NCBI GenBank assembly: GCA_951812805.1 | Contig: CATOSZ010000003.1 | Coordinates: forward strand, 1,318,557-1,382,556 | Length of the DNA stretch: 64,000 nucleotides | Direction of reading: 5' to 3' | Source of the DNA: an uncultured Alphaproteobacteria bacterium | Lineage (GTDB): Bacteria > Pseudomonadota > Alphaproteobacteria > GCA-2731375 | In this document: positions 1 to 8,676 of the stretch, in pieces | Numbering within the stretch: position 1 is the first letter of the stretch | Layout: each line of letters starts with the position of its first letter | The notes under the pieces: generated by a model | The model's input: the letters and a program-made list of their open reading frames with translations, nothing else | Told to the model about the DNA's origin: nothing | Databases searched by the model: none | Position numbers and translations under genes: made by a program

Positions 1-43
1 CGACGCCGATCAGCGCCAGCTTGCCGACCAGGGGCGTTGTCAT
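1..43 (-). CDS. tyrA: 5' end of a prephenate dehydrogenase-like gene, cut by the window edge
   Basis: The minus strand from position 43 reads ATG and then MTTPLVGKLALIGV before the window ends. The LALIGV stretch is the usual first beta strand of the NAD-binding fold in prephenate/arogenate dehydrogenases. The start lies one base after the hisC stop, so it is the next gene of the same operon. Only 14 codons are visible, and the call rests mainly on context: chorismate mutase, hisC and tyrA are commonly adjacent in alphaproteobacteria, where the HisC-type enzyme can also transaminate aromatic substrates. Confidence 0.5.
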   Translation of the reverse strand, partial: MTTPLVGKLALIGV

Positions 44-44
44 G

Positions 45-1145
45 TCACTCATCCGATGTCGCGAGAAACGCCTCCACCGCCTCGATCACCGCGCGGTTTT
101 CGTCTTCGAGGCCGATCGAGAAGCGCAAATGTCCGGGCAGGCCATAGCCGGCGACGGCGCGCGGCAGAATACCGTGCGCGTTCAGATAGGCCAGCGCCGC
201 CGGGGCCGACGTCGGCCCATCGGCACCGAAGTCGACGGTCACGAAATTGGCAATGCTGGGGATCGGCGTCAGGCCGAGGCGCTGGAATTCGGCGGTGAGC
301 CAAGGCAGCCACACGTCGTTGTGCTTGCGGGCCTTGTGCGCGTGTTCCTGATCGCGAAGCGCGGCGATGGCCGCAGCCTGAGCCGCCGCGTTCACGTTGA
401 AGGGCCCGCGAACCCGATGATAGACCCCGACCACGTCCGCCGGCGCATAGGCCCAGCCGACCCGGAGCGCGGCCAGCCCATAAAGCTTGGAGAAAGTCCG
501 CGTCATCACCACGTTGTCGGCGCCGCGCGCCAGCTCCGCGCCGGCGTCGTAATCGTTGCGCGAGACGAACTCGGCATAGGCGGCGTCGATTACCAGCAAC
601 ACGTCGTCCGGCAACCCCGCCCGCAGCCGTTCGAGTTCGCCGGCCGGCAGGTAGGTCCCGGTCGGATTGTTCGGATTGGCGACGAACACGACCCGGGTGC
701 GCGGCGTCACCGCCGCCAGGAAGGCGTCGACGGAGGCGGTATGGTCGCTCTCCGGCGCGGCCACCGGGATGGCGCCGGCCGCCTTGGCGGCGATCGGATA
801 CATCAGAAAGCCGTGCTGGCTGTAGAGCACTTCGTCGCCGGGGCCGGTATAGGCGCTGACCAGAGTGCCGATGATCTCGTCCGAGCCGTTGCCGGTGATG
901 ATCCGCTCGGCTTCCAGGCCGAACGTCTCGGCGATGGTGCGGCGTAGCGAATCGCTGCCGCCGTCGGGATAGCGGTGCAGTTCAGCCGCGAGCGCCCGGT
1001 AGGCCTCGATCGCCGCCGGGCTCGGCCCGATGGCGCTTTCGTTGCTCGAGAGCTTGATCGTGCGCGCCGCGCCCTCGACGTCGCTATCGCCGCCGACATA
1101 GGGCGAGATGTCGAGAATGCCCGCGCGGGGCCGGGGTGAGGTCAT
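45..1145 (-). CDS. hisC: Histidinol-phosphate aminotransferase (class I/II PLP enzyme)
   Basis: A 366-residue PLP-dependent aminotransferase of normal HisC length. HisC converts imidazole acetol-phosphate and glutamate to histidinol phosphate in histidine biosynthesis; members in this gene context often also act on phenylpyruvate or prephenate. Visible motifs are SSNESAIGPSP near residue 33, GNGSDE (85-90), NPNNPTG (157-163), the D-x-AYAEF strand (187-193), and TRTFSKLYGLAALRVGW with the Schiff-base lysine at K220 and the phosphate-binding Arg just after. The start overlaps the stop of the chorismate mutase gene by ATGA, which indicates translational coupling. It is the second of three linked genes (chorismate mutase, hisC, tyrA). 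Confidence 0.93.
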   Translation of the reverse strand: MTSPRPRAGILDISPYVGGDSDVEGAARTIKLSSNESAIGPSPAAIEAYRALAAELHRYPDGGSDSLRRTIAETFGLEAERIITGNGSDEIIGTLVSAYTGPGDEVLYSQHGFLMYPIAAKAAGAIPVAAPESDHTASVDAFLAAVTPRTRVVFVANPNNPTGTYLPAGELERLRAGLPDDVLLVIDAAYAEFVSRNDYDAGAELARGADNVVMTRTFSKLYGLAALRVGWAYAPADVVGVYHRVRGPFNVNAAAQAAAIAALRDQEHAHKARKHNDVWLPWLTAEFQRLGLTPIPSIANFVTVDFGADGPTSAPAALAYLNAHGILPRAVAGYGLPGHLRFSIGLEDENRAVIEAVEAFLATSDE

Positions 1146-2029
1146 ATCTGCGCCACCTCCTCCGCCTCGTCCAAGGGAATGGGATAGGCGCCCAGCACCA
1201 GGGCCCGGTGCAGGCCGTCGCCGATATCCGCGACGACCGCGGCGAGACGGGAATCGTCCTCCCGCACGAAATCGTCGACATGGATGAGATGCGCCCGCCG
1301 GTCGGCCTCGCCAGCCTCATGGGTGACCAGAACGCGGGAGGACAGCCCCGCCTTGGCGAGGCTTTCGATCAACCGCCCGCGCGACACGTCCGCCTCGGCG
1401 TCGAGCGCGATGATGGTGACGTCGTCGCCGCTCGGCTCGGGCGGGATGCAGGCGACCGCATAGGCGGTCAGCTGCTCGAAACGGCCGAGCGGGGCGGCGA
1501 AGAACGGCAGGCGCCAGATGATGCGGGGCACGGCGGCGTCCGGCGCCTCGTTCATCAGGGCCAGCCACCAGGGCTCATCCTCGGCGTCCTGCGGTTCGGG
1601 CAGCACGCCGACGGTGCCGAACCGTTCGACCACCTGGCGCAGCACCACGGTGGGCGAGACATGCAGGCTCATCGGGGTCGAAGCGCCGAAGTGGTTGCGG
1701 GCTAAATCCCAATATCCGACGCTTTTCGCCGGCGCGCAGACCGCGACCGACAGCGGACCCTGCAGGGCGGTCGCCGCGTTGATCAGCTCGCGCCAGATGC
1801 GCAGCACGACGGCGGGCGGCAGGCGACCTTCGTGACGCTCCGCCAGGCGGCGCAGAATCCCGGTCTCCCGTCCGGGCCGCATCGTCGTCGGCGGCAGGTC
1901 GTTCGTCTGCTTGGCCGCGATGACGCGTTCCATCAGCCCGGCGCGGCGCATGATGGCATCGTGCAGCGCGGTATCGATCTCGTCGATCTCGCGGCGCAGG
2001 TCGTCGAGACTGGAAGCGTCCGTGGGCAT
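1142..2029 (-). CDS. Chorismate mutase (AroQ type) with a degenerate prephenate dehydratase-like C-terminus
   Basis: The N-terminal ~90 residues are an AroQ-type helical chorismate mutase: LDDLRREIDEIDTALHDAIM, then RVIAAKQ and RPGRETGILRRL with the usual Arg and Lys residues. It converts chorismate to prephenate. The remaining ~200 residues look like an eroded prephenate dehydratase/ACT region (LARNHFGASTPM, GTVGVLPEP, SSRVLVTHEAGEADRRAHLIHVDDF), but I do not see the dehydratase Thr-Arg-Phe signature. The frame is open to 2209, but the ATG at 2029 is chosen because it begins the mutase domain and clears the upstream methyltransferase stop at 2121. It overlaps hisC by ATGA. In alphaproteobacteria this stand-alone form usually supplies prephenate to the adjacent tyrA. 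Confidence 0.82.
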   Translation of the reverse strand: MPTDASSLDDLRREIDEIDTALHDAIMRRAGLMERVIAAKQTNDLPPTTMRPGRETGILRRLAERHEGRLPPAVVLRIWRELINAATALQGPLSVAVCAPAKSVGYWDLARNHFGASTPMSLHVSPTVVLRQVVERFGTVGVLPEPQDAEDEPWWLALMNEAPDAAVPRIIWRLPFFAAPLGRFEQLTAYAVACIPPEPSGDDVTIIALDAEADVSRGRLIESLAKAGLSSRVLVTHEAGEADRRAHLIHVDDFVREDDSRLAAVVADIGDGLHRALVLGAYPIPLDEAEEVAQI

Positions 2030-2120
2030 GCTCTCAAGGCTCTGAAAACGCGTGGAAACAGGGCCCGAGGTATAGTCGGAGGGCAGCGGAAAAGCAAAGG
2101 CAAAGCGGGCGTGGCCGGGA

Positions 2121-2873
2121 TCAATCGCGGCCCTTGTCGCGTGTCGTCGGCGCGCCGTCGCGCGAGGCGGCGCGCAGCGGGATCGGTCGACGCCGTCGAA
2201 CCGGCGCATCGGCCGCCGTCACCGCGTAGATCTGCTTGTCGGCCTCGACCATCAGCACGCCGGACAGGCCAGGCGCGACCCGGCGGCCGACCCGTTCCCA
2301 GGCGCCGGCGCCCGGCAGCAGCATGGCCGGCGCCGGCGGCACCCAGAGCGCGGCGGCACGTTGGGTCGGCTGGAACATCGCCTCGCGCAGCAGGCGGGAC
2401 AGCTGCCCCGGACTGTAAGGCCTGCCATGGCCGAAGGGCGTGCGCTCGAAGCGGGCCCATAAACCCCGGCGGTTCGGCACCACGACCAGCAGGCGACCGC
2501 CGGAGGCCAGCACGCGCCACGCCTCGCGCAGCAAAACGCGGGCCTGCTCGGTGTTCTCCAATTCATGCACCATCAGCACCCGGTCGATGCTGGCATCGGC
2601 CACCGGCAGGTCGTGTTCCTCGGTGAGCGCCACCAGACCCGGCTCCTGCGCAGGCCAACGAACGACGCCCTGCGGCGCCGGCATCAAGGCCAGGACCCGC
2701 TCCGCCTCTCCCTGGAAGGGACTGAGATAGGGCGTCGCATAGCCGAGACCGAGCAAGCTCATGCCCCGCACGTTCGGCCAGAGTGCGCGAACGCGCTCGC
2801 GCACCAGATTCCGCGTCACCCGGCCGAGACGGCCGTGGTAGAATTCGCGCAGATCGAAGACGTCCGGTCGCAT
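2121..2873 (-). CDS. Class I SAM-dependent methyltransferase, substrate unknown
   Basis: A 250-residue protein with a recognisable but weak class I methyltransferase core. MSLLGLGYATPYL (from about residue 38) is motif I, LPVADASIDRVLMVHELENTE is the acidic loop and motif IV region, and ASGGRLLVVVPNRRGLWAR is the motif VI strand. The rest (YSPGQLSRLLREAMF) is typical of COG2226/COG0500-like proteins. The C-terminal 30 residues are basic and low in complexity. It is the first gene of the minus-strand run that continues to chorismate mutase after a 91-base gap, and it diverges from the TPR gene. The function is not identifiable from sequence. Confidence 0.8.
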   Translation of the reverse strand: MRPDVFDLREFYHGRLGRVTRNLVRERVRALWPNVRGMSLLGLGYATPYLSPFQGEAERVLALMPAPQGVVRWPAQEPGLVALTEEHDLPVADASIDRVLMVHELENTEQARVLLREAWRVLASGGRLLVVVPNRRGLWARFERTPFGHGRPYSPGQLSRLLREAMFQPTQRAAALWVPPAPAMLLPGAGAWERVGRRVAPGLSGVLMVEADKQIYAVTAADAPVRRRRPIPLRAASRDGAPTTRDKGRD

Positions 2874-3069
2874 CGGGGAATTTTAGCACGTCCAGGAACG
2901 ATTGTTGCGCGAGATTGCGCTTCCGCCCCGCCGAACGGCCATTTCGCCGTCTGTGGTCTTTCGGCAACCCTAAAAACGACACCGCTTTCACTCGGTTGCC
3001 CGATCGCCTTCTCTTGGCCATACTGGCGCCGAAGTCTGTAATCTCGAGTATTTGGCGGAGGTTCGAGCA

Positions 3070-3801
3070 ATGCGCGCCCTACTTTCGGGAGTTCTGCTCT
3101 CTTCCTGTCTCGCCGCCTCGGCCTGGGCCGGGGGGGTCGACGACGTGAACGCCGGCTACGCCGCCTTCGAAAAGGGCGACGCGCTTTTGGCGATCGATCT
3201 CTATTCGCGTGGAATCGAGACAGGTGATTTGAGCGAGGCCGAACTCAACATCGCCTATTCGAACCGTTGTGCCGCGCTTTATTCCATCGGCCAGCTGGAA
3301 GAAGCGATCCTGGATTGCGACACGGCGATCGAGCTGAATGCCAAAGACCCCTTCGCCTACAACGTCCGCGGCAACGCCTATGTCGCGCTGTTCGAGACCG
3401 GCAAGGCGACGAGCGATTTCGACAAGGCGATCGACCTCGACCCCGAATTTGCCGACGCTTACAACAGCCGCGGCCTGCTGTTGCGCGACGCGGGCGAGTT
3501 GGAAAAGGCGCTCAAGGACTTCAACACCGCCATCTGGCTGCGCCCGGAATTCGCCCAGGCCTATCTGAATCGGGGCGAAACCTATCGGCGCGAACGCATC
3601 TACGACCGGGCCGTCTCCGACTACACGACGGCGATTGGCCTGAATCCGAGCCTGGCGGGCCCTTATGTCGGCCGTGGCGCCGTGCATCAGGCCCGCGGTC
3701 GCAAGGACCTCGCGATGGCCGACTATCGCAAGGCCCAGTCGATCGACCCGAACCATCCCTTCCTGAAGCTGAAGCTGAAGGAACTGGCCGCCTCCAAATA
3801 G
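3070..3801 (+). CDS. Exported TPR-repeat protein
   Basis: A 243-residue protein with an N-terminal signal peptide (RALLSGVLLSSCLAASAWA, cut after AWA) followed by about six tetratricopeptide repeats: NAGYAAFEKGDALLAIDLYS, YSNRCAALYSIGQLEEAILD, YNVRGNAYVALFETGKATSD, YNSRGLLLRDAGELEKALKD, YLNRGETYRRERIYDRAVSD, YVGRGAVHQARGRKDLAMAD. Each shows the A-G/A-A spacing of TPRs. It is probably periplasmic and binds partner proteins. The ATG at 3070 is preferred over an in-frame TTG at 3052 because GGAGG lies 8 bases upstream and the signal peptide then begins normally. It stands alone, facing msrA. Confidence 0.85.
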   Translation: MRALLSGVLLSSCLAASAWAGGVDDVNAGYAAFEKGDALLAIDLYSRGIETGDLSEAELNIAYSNRCAALYSIGQLEEAILDCDTAIELNAKDPFAYNVRGNAYVALFETGKATSDFDKAIDLDPEFADAYNSRGLLLRDAGELEKALKDFNTAIWLRPEFAQAYLNRGETYRRERIYDRAVSDYTTAIGLNPSLAGPYVGRGAVHQARGRKDLAMADYRKAQSIDPNHPFLKLKLKELAASK

Positions 3802-3817
3802 CGAAGCGCGGACGCCG

Positions 3818-4486
3818 CTACTCCGCCGCGGGCGCGCCGACCTCGAGGCCGACGGGACAGCCGACACCGGTACCGCCGATGCCGCAATAGCCATTCGGCA
3901 CCTTCGCCAGATATTGCTGATGGAAGTGCTCGGCGTAGTAATATTCGGGCGCATCCAGGATTTCGGTCGTGATCTCGCCGAAGCGATACCGCGTCAACGC
4001 CCCCTGATAGGCCTGCTTCGAGGCGTCCGCCAGGCCGCGCTGCGCCTCGGAATAGACGTAGATGCCGGAGCGGTATTGCGTGCCGACGTCGTTGCCTTGC
4101 CGCATCCCCTGGGTGGGATCGTGGTTTTCCCAGAACACGCGCAGCACGTCCTCGTAACAGATCTCCTTCGGATCGAAGACCACACGAACCACCTCGTTGT
4201 GGCCGGTGAGGCCGGAGCAGACCTCTTCGTAGGTCGGGTTCGGCGTATAGCCCGCCGCATAACCGACCGAGGTCGAGAACACGCCGGCCGTCTGCCAGAA
4301 AATCCGCTCCGCCCCCCAGAAACAGCCCATGCCGAAGAGCGCGAACTCCATGCCGTCCGGGAACGGCGGCGACAACGGCGCACCGGTGACGGCATGCCGC
4401 GCCGGCACCTCCATCGCGCGGTCCCGGCCGGGCAACGCCCGCTCCGGCTCCGGCAACTTCGACTTCGAATCCGAAAACCACCACAT
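3818..4486 (-). CDS. msrA: Peptide-methionine (S)-S-oxide reductase A
   Basis: MsrA repairs oxidised methionine, reducing the S-epimer of methionine sulfoxide in proteins with thioredoxin as donor. The 222-residue protein carries the catalytic GCFWGAE motif (Cys about 55), then [18 protein letters not shown], the NHDPTQG loop and [18 protein letters not shown] near the end, all diagnostic. A second cysteine pair ([12 protein letters not shown]) at the C-terminus can serve as recycling cysteines. The first 45 residues are a low-conservation extension, as in long MsrA forms of proteobacteria. It is convergent with the TPR gene, 16 bases apart. Confidence 0.95.
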   Translation of the reverse strand: MWWFSDSKSKLPEPERALPGRDRAMEVPARHAVTGAPLSPPFPDGMEFALFGMGCFWGAERIFWQTAGVFSTSVGYAAGYTPNPTYEEVCSGLTGHNEVVRVVFDPKEICYEDVLRVFWENHDPTQGMRQGNDVGTQYRSGIYVYSEAQRGLADASKQAYQGALTRYRFGEITTEILDAPEYYYAEHFHQQYLAKVPNGYCGIGGTGVGCPVGLEVGAPAAE

Positions 4487-4545
4487 GGCCGTCTCTCCTC
4501 ACGATCCCCTCCGGGCCTCGCCCGTTGCCCGGGACAATACGGCGT

Positions 4546-4998
4546 CTAGCCGACCTTCGCCACCTCGTCGTCGGTGAGCGGCCGGCTCGCGAGCCAGGCA
4601 TAGCCGTTCTCGCACAGCAGCACGCACTCGCGCAGGCCATGCGGTTTGTTCACCGGTGCCTGCAGCAGGACGGAGGCGTGGTCATGCGCCGCGGCCCGGG
4701 CGGCGGCCGCGTCGGGGTCCGTGTCATAGAGCCGGATCTCGACACCGCCGCCGCGCGGGCCGCTCTCCGGCAGCAGCGAGGGCAGCGGGTGGCTGTGATA
4801 GGTGTGATCGGCGTGGATCTGCAGCAGAGAATCGCCATAGGAAAGAATTGCGAAATCGACGCTGGCGCGATGCACGGTCATCGCGAAAACCTCGGCGAGG
4901 AAGCCGGCCAGGCGCTGGACGTCGCGCGCCAAAAGGTTGAGGCCGAGGCCGCGGAGCGATTGCCCGAACGGGGCGGCGCCGACGGTGGCGAGATCCAT
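4546..4998 (-). CDS. VOC (glyoxalase/dioxygenase-fold) family protein
   Basis: A protein of about 150 residues with the beta-alpha-beta-beta-beta layout of a VOC half-module: LGLNLLARDVQRLAGFLAEVF at the start, then VDFAILSYGDSLLQIHADHTYHSH, and a C-terminal half VEIRLYDTDPDAAAARAAAHDHASVL ending CENGYAWLASRPL. Such proteins bind a metal and act as isomerases, dioxygenases or resistance proteins; the substrate cannot be read here. The ATG at 4998 is chosen; a GTG at 5010 is possible. It follows the HpcH aldolase gene and may be the last gene of that operon, although a palindrome lies between them. Confidence 0.7.
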   Translation of the reverse strand: MDLATVGAAPFGQSLRGLGLNLLARDVQRLAGFLAEVFAMTVHRASVDFAILSYGDSLLQIHADHTYHSHPLPSLLPESGPRGGGVEIRLYDTDPDAAAARAAAHDHASVLLQAPVNKPHGLRECVLLCENGYAWLASRPLTDDEVAKVG

Positions 4999-5004
4999 GG
5001 GCCC

Positions 5005-5021
5005 GGACACCCCGGGTGTCC
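5005..5021. promoter_or_regulatory. 17-bp perfect inverted repeat between aldolase and VOC genes
   Basis: GGACACCC-C-GGGTGTCC is a perfect palindrome with a single central base, placed between the stop of the HpcH-type aldolase gene and the start of the VOC gene. It could be a protein-binding operator or a small hairpin that weakens read-through; it has no T-run, so it is not a classical terminator. Confidence 0.35.
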
Positions 5022-5836
5022 TATACCGTCTCCACCGTGTCCTTCGCCGCCGTCGCCTTGGCGCCGGCGGCCTGGCGTAGCGCGTTCATCTCGTTCTGGA
5101 TGATCCGCTGCAGCATCCGCCCGTCCGACGAATGCAGGACGAAGCGCGCACCCAGCTCGATGGCCTTGGTCGAGGTCTCGATGGTCTGCTGGTGCACCAT
5201 CACCGGGATCTTGCGCGCGGCACAGCGCTTGATGATGTCCTCGACCACACGCAGGTATTTCTTGTTCGCATAATCATCCGGGATGCCGAGCGAGGTCGAC
5301 ATGTCGTTCGGTCCGATAAACACGCCGTCGATGTCGCCGACGTCCAGGATCGCGTCCAGGTTCTCGTAGGCCGGTTCCGACTCGATGCCGATGATGACGA
5401 AGGATTCCTTACGCCTGTTCTTGAGATACTTCCGCGTCTCCGCGCTCGGCAGCTTGTTCTCCTCGACGGCGCGGCGCAGATACTCGCCCTTCAGGGGATG
5501 CCACTTCGTGGTCGCGACCACGGCCTGGACCTCTTCCACCGTTTCGCAATAGGGCACCAGGACGCCGGCCGCACCCGCATCCAGGGCCATCGCCACCCAC
5601 TCCGCCTTCGGGATCGGCACACGCACCACCGGCGTGATATCGGCGTGCCGTAACATGCCGGCCAGCTGCTGGATCTCCGTCCGATCGCGCGAGCCATGCT
5701 CGGAATCGATGATGGCATAGTCGAGCGTGCTGCCGGCCAGCACCTGTTCGAACCGGATCGAGGCCATCTGCGAGAGCATGCAGCCGAACACATGGCCGCC
5801 CGAATTCAGGGTACGTCTGAGCTTGGTCGCGTTCAC
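5021..5836 (-). CDS. HpcH/HpaI family aldolase
   Basis: A 271-residue class II (divalent-metal) aldolase of the 2,4-dihydroxyhept-2-ene-1,7-dioate aldolase family, which cleaves 4-hydroxy-2-oxo acids to pyruvate plus an aldehyde. Family marks: DYAIIDSEHGSRD (acid-base region, residues 39-51), TPVVRVP, DAGAAGVLVPYCETVEE, FVIIGIESEPAYENLDAIL (metal-binding Glu), and GVFIGPNDMSTSLG (metal-binding Asp). The start at 5836 gives normal length. It ends the hydratase-monooxygenase-amidohydrolase run; with the upstream 2-oxopent-4-enoate hydratase-like gene it could form the hydration and retro-aldol steps of a ring-cleavage pathway. That pathway link is inference. Confidence 0.88.
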   Translation of the reverse strand: MNATKLRRTLNSGGHVFGCMLSQMASIRFEQVLAGSTLDYAIIDSEHGSRDRTEIQQLAGMLRHADITPVVRVPIPKAEWVAMALDAGAAGVLVPYCETVEEVQAVVATTKWHPLKGEYLRRAVEENKLPSAETRKYLKNRRKESFVIIGIESEPAYENLDAILDVGDIDGVFIGPNDMSTSLGIPDDYANKKYLRVVEDIIKRCAARKIPVMVHQQTIETSTKAIELGARFVLHSSDGRMLQRIIQNEMNALRQAAGAKATAAKDTVETV

Positions 5837-5893
5837 GGGTCACCTCGAAATGTTTGCCAATTGGCGGGAGCCTAGCATCAAACGGCGAACGGC

Positions 5894-7621
5894 TCACGCG
5901 ACCGCGGCCACCTCCCGCCGCGCGCCGGTGCCGAAGCGCAGCAGCTGGCCGGAATAGGTCTGCGTCTGCTCGTCGTCCCGAATCGTGACGTCCCCGTTCA
6001 CCAGCACCCAACGATAGCCGCGCGCGCGCTGGATGCGGCGCCATTCGCCGCCGGGCAGGTCGTGCACCACCTCGTCGTCGAGCACCGCCAGGCTCTCGTA
6101 GTCGTAGACGATGATGTCGGCCGGCGCCCCCTTGGCGAGCACGCCCCGGCCCTGGAAGCCGGCGACCTGCGCCGGCAGGGCGGAGAGGCGCCAGTGCGCC
6201 TCCTCCAGGCTGATCATGGCGTGGGTGCGGACGATCTTCACCAGCGTCTCGGTCGGATAGCGACCCGCCGTCAGGAACTTGGTGTGGGCGCCGCCGTCCG
6301 AGACGCCGAACAGGACATAGGGGTCGTCGACGATCTCGCGCAGATAGTCGATGCGGCCGTTGGGCGGGGCGGCGAAGAATTCCGTCTCCAGGTTTTCCTC
6401 CACCGCGAGGTCCAGCATGACGTCGACCGGGTGCTTGGAGAGCTTCTCCGCCGCATGGCCGAGCGTGTGGTCCAACAGCCCCGCGTTCTTCTCCAGCCGC
6501 GGGCCGATGATGACGATGTCGGCGAGCGGCCCGGTCGCGGTCATCGGCATGTTGTCGCGCAAGACCGCCCGGCGCGCCGGATCGCCGAGCTTGGCCAGCC
6601 GCTCCGCATGGCTGCCCGTCGTCGCCTCGCACCAGGCATCGACGTCGTCGAACAGGTTCCAGTCCTCGAAGGTGAAGGTGAAGCCGGCGTCCGTGGTCAG
6701 CCCCTGGCCGACCACGCGCACGCCGCGCTCCCGGCAGCTGCGCAGCCACTCGAGCACGCGGCGATGAATATGCGGGCGGGCATCGAAGGCCTGCACCACG
6801 TTCATGATCATCGGCCGGCCGGAAATCTCCGCCATCTCCTCGTAGAACAGCTGGTCGCGGGCATTGTCGCCGGAGACCAGCAGCATCTGCATGAAGCCCT
6901 CGTTGCGCCGGCGCAGCACCCGGGCGAGTTCGCGGCAGGTGTCGTCGTGCATGACGTCCGTCGGCATCGGCGTGCCGTCGAAATCGCGCTGCACGGCGGC
7001 GGGCCCGCTCGGCAGCATGCGCTGGGCCGACCAGCCGCAGGCGCCGGCATCCATCGCCTCCCCCAGCAGGCGGCAGATTTCCTCGTGCTCCGCGTCGCTC
7101 GGCTTGCGGCCGGCCTTGGCGTCCTCGAAACCCAGCACCCAGGTCAGCAGCGGGCCGACCGGCACGTAAGGCAGGATGTTCATCGCCTTCGGTGCGCGTT
7201 CCACGGAATCCAGGAATTCCGGGAAGGTCACCCAGTCCCAGGGCATGCCCTCGCGCATCGAGGGCAAGGGAATGGCCTCGACCCGGGTCATCGACTGCAT
7301 GGCGCGCTCACGCAGTTCCGGCTTTACCGGCGCGAAGCCGAAACCGCAATTGCCGATGACCACCGAGGTGATGCCGTGCCAGCTGGAGATCGTGCAATAG
7401 GGATCCCAGAACAGCTGCGCGTCGTAATGGGTGTGCAGGTCGATGAAGCCGGGGGCGACGATCAGGCCCTCGGCGTCGATCACCTCTTCCCCGGCCTCGG
7501 GCGTGATGTGGCCGATCTCGGCGATGTGCCCGTCCTTGATGGCGATGTCGCCCTTGAAACGCGGCAAACGGTTGCCGTCGATGATCATGCCGTCCTTGAT
7601 GATCCTGTCGTATCGCGCCAT
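5894..7621 (-). CDS. Amidohydrolase, N-acyl-D-amino acid deacylase family
   Basis: A 575-residue amidohydrolase-superfamily enzyme. The DLHTHYDAQLFWDP motif gives the first two metal histidines (H63, H65), and GNCGFGFAP has the cysteine (about 92) that binds zinc in D-aminoacylases. The C-terminal metal-site Asp is in FGVSDGGAHTKFL, followed by a beta-sandwich tail (GDVTIRDDEQT). Family members remove acyl groups from N-acyl-D-amino acids or open cyclic amides. There are 28 bases to the LLM gene upstream and 57 to the aldolase downstream, all one direction, so it is co-transcribed. The true substrate is not determinable from the sequence. Confidence 0.87.
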   Translation of the reverse strand: MARYDRIIKDGMIIDGNRLPRFKGDIAIKDGHIAEIGHITPEAGEEVIDAEGLIVAPGFIDLHTHYDAQLFWDPYCTISSWHGITSVVIGNCGFGFAPVKPELRERAMQSMTRVEAIPLPSMREGMPWDWVTFPEFLDSVERAPKAMNILPYVPVGPLLTWVLGFEDAKAGRKPSDAEHEEICRLLGEAMDAGACGWSAQRMLPSGPAAVQRDFDGTPMPTDVMHDDTCRELARVLRRRNEGFMQMLLVSGDNARDQLFYEEMAEISGRPMIMNVVQAFDARPHIHRRVLEWLRSCRERGVRVVGQGLTTDAGFTFTFEDWNLFDDVDAWCEATTGSHAERLAKLGDPARRAVLRDNMPMTATGPLADIVIIGPRLEKNAGLLDHTLGHAAEKLSKHPVDVMLDLAVEENLETEFFAAPPNGRIDYLREIVDDPYVLFGVSDGGAHTKFLTAGRYPTETLVKIVRTHAMISLEEAHWRLSALPAQVAGFQGRGVLAKGAPADIIVYDYESLAVLDDEVVHDLPGGEWRRIQRARGYRWVLVNGDVTIRDDEQTQTYSGQLLRFGTGARREVAAVA

Positions 7622-7649
7622 GTCGTGGCTCCTCGATTCTCCAATTTTC

Positions 7650-8672
7650 CTAGGTGTTCTTCAGGCGCGGCAGCACCTCCTCGACCAGGCCGCGGCGCAG
7701 CGCGTCGGGCCGGGTCCAGGTCGCCTGGTCGCGCCACCAGATCGCATCGAGCCCGAGGTCGATCAGCGCCTGGGTGCGCTCCGCCACCTCCGCGCCCGAG
7801 CCGAGCATGACCATGGTCTCCGTCGCCGCGTCCGACACGAAGCCGGAGACGCGCTTGGCCTCTTCCCAATCGACGGCATGGCCGAGGTCGGGATAGGGGT
7901 CGACATAGGCGGGCGGCTTCTCCGGCGGCTCGAGCCCCGCGCGCTCGAACAGGGTGGCGGCATGGGCGTGGCGATAAATGCCGGCGGCGCAGGGCCGCAT
8001 CAGCTCGATCGCCCGCGCCCGGTCGTCGTCGACGCAGGCGGTGCAGACCAGCATGCAGCGGATGTCGCCGCGCGTGCGCCCGGCCCGGGCGAGACCGGCA
8101 TCGACATGCTCCAGCGCCCAGGCGACCGCGCCCGGTGCCGAGCCGACCATGATCAGCACGCCGTCGGCGATTTCGCCGGCCAGCTCCAACATCTTCGGCC
8201 CGGTCGCCGCCAGATAGATCGGCAGCTTCGGATGCGGCTCGGTGAGTTCGATGCCGAGGCCGCCGAGCTCCGTCGGATTGCCTGCGAAGATCGATCGCCA
8301 AAGCTCCGTCGACTGGCGCATCTGCTTCCGCGTCGCCTGCTTGCGCCCGATGATGTAGGCGGAGCTGTAGCCGGTGCCGACGACCAGGTCCGCGCGCCCG
8401 TCGGAGACGTCGTCCAGGGTCAGCACCGCGCTGGCGGTGGTCACCGGATGGCGGGTCAGCGGGTTGGTGACGCCCGGGCCCAGGCGCAGGCGGCTCGTGT
8501 GCAGGGCGGCGACGGTCAGGTGGCTCCAGACGTCGCGCCAGCGCCCGGCCAGGATCGGGGTGTCGGGCACCCACATGAAGTCGAAGCCCGCCGCCTCGAC
8601 TTCGGCGGCATAGGCGCCGGTGTCTTGCGGTTTGCCGACGGTGGGCACACGCAGTCCGAATTCGACGGTCAT
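7650..8672 (-). CDS. LLM-class flavin-dependent oxidoreductase
   Basis: A 340-residue protein of the luciferase-like monooxygenase superfamily (TIM barrel using FMN or F420). Motifs: the opening strand FGLRVPTVG, AEAAGFDFMWVPDTP, RLRLGPGVTNPLTRHPV, GRADLVVGTGYSSAYIIGRK, LPIYLAATGPKMLELAGEIADGVLI. The form resembles F420/FMN reductases of the 5,10-methylene-tetrahydromethanopterin reductase-like subgroup; in proteobacteria such genes usually act as monooxygenases on organic substrates. Four bases separate it from the hydratase gene, so translation is likely coupled. The specific reaction is unknown. Confidence 0.88.
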   Translation of the reverse strand: MTVEFGLRVPTVGKPQDTGAYAAEVEAAGFDFMWVPDTPILAGRWRDVWSHLTVAALHTSRLRLGPGVTNPLTRHPVTTASAVLTLDDVSDGRADLVVGTGYSSAYIIGRKQATRKQMRQSTELWRSIFAGNPTELGGLGIELTEPHPKLPIYLAATGPKMLELAGEIADGVLIMVGSAPGAVAWALEHVDAGLARAGRTRGDIRCMLVCTACVDDDRARAIELMRPCAAGIYRHAHAATLFERAGLEPPEKPPAYVDPYPDLGHAVDWEEAKRVSGFVSDAATETMVMLGSGAEVAERTQALIDLGLDAIWWRDQATWTRPDALRRGLVEEVLPRLKNT

Positions 8673-8676
8673 CCGT

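Noticed and set aside
6062..7810. 582-residue open frame on the plus strand opposite the amidohydrolase and LLM genes
   Set aside because: It is the antisense shadow of well-supported genes in high-GC DNA; its residues are rich in Arg, His and Gly with no domain pattern. Many such frames in the window were discarded for the same reason.
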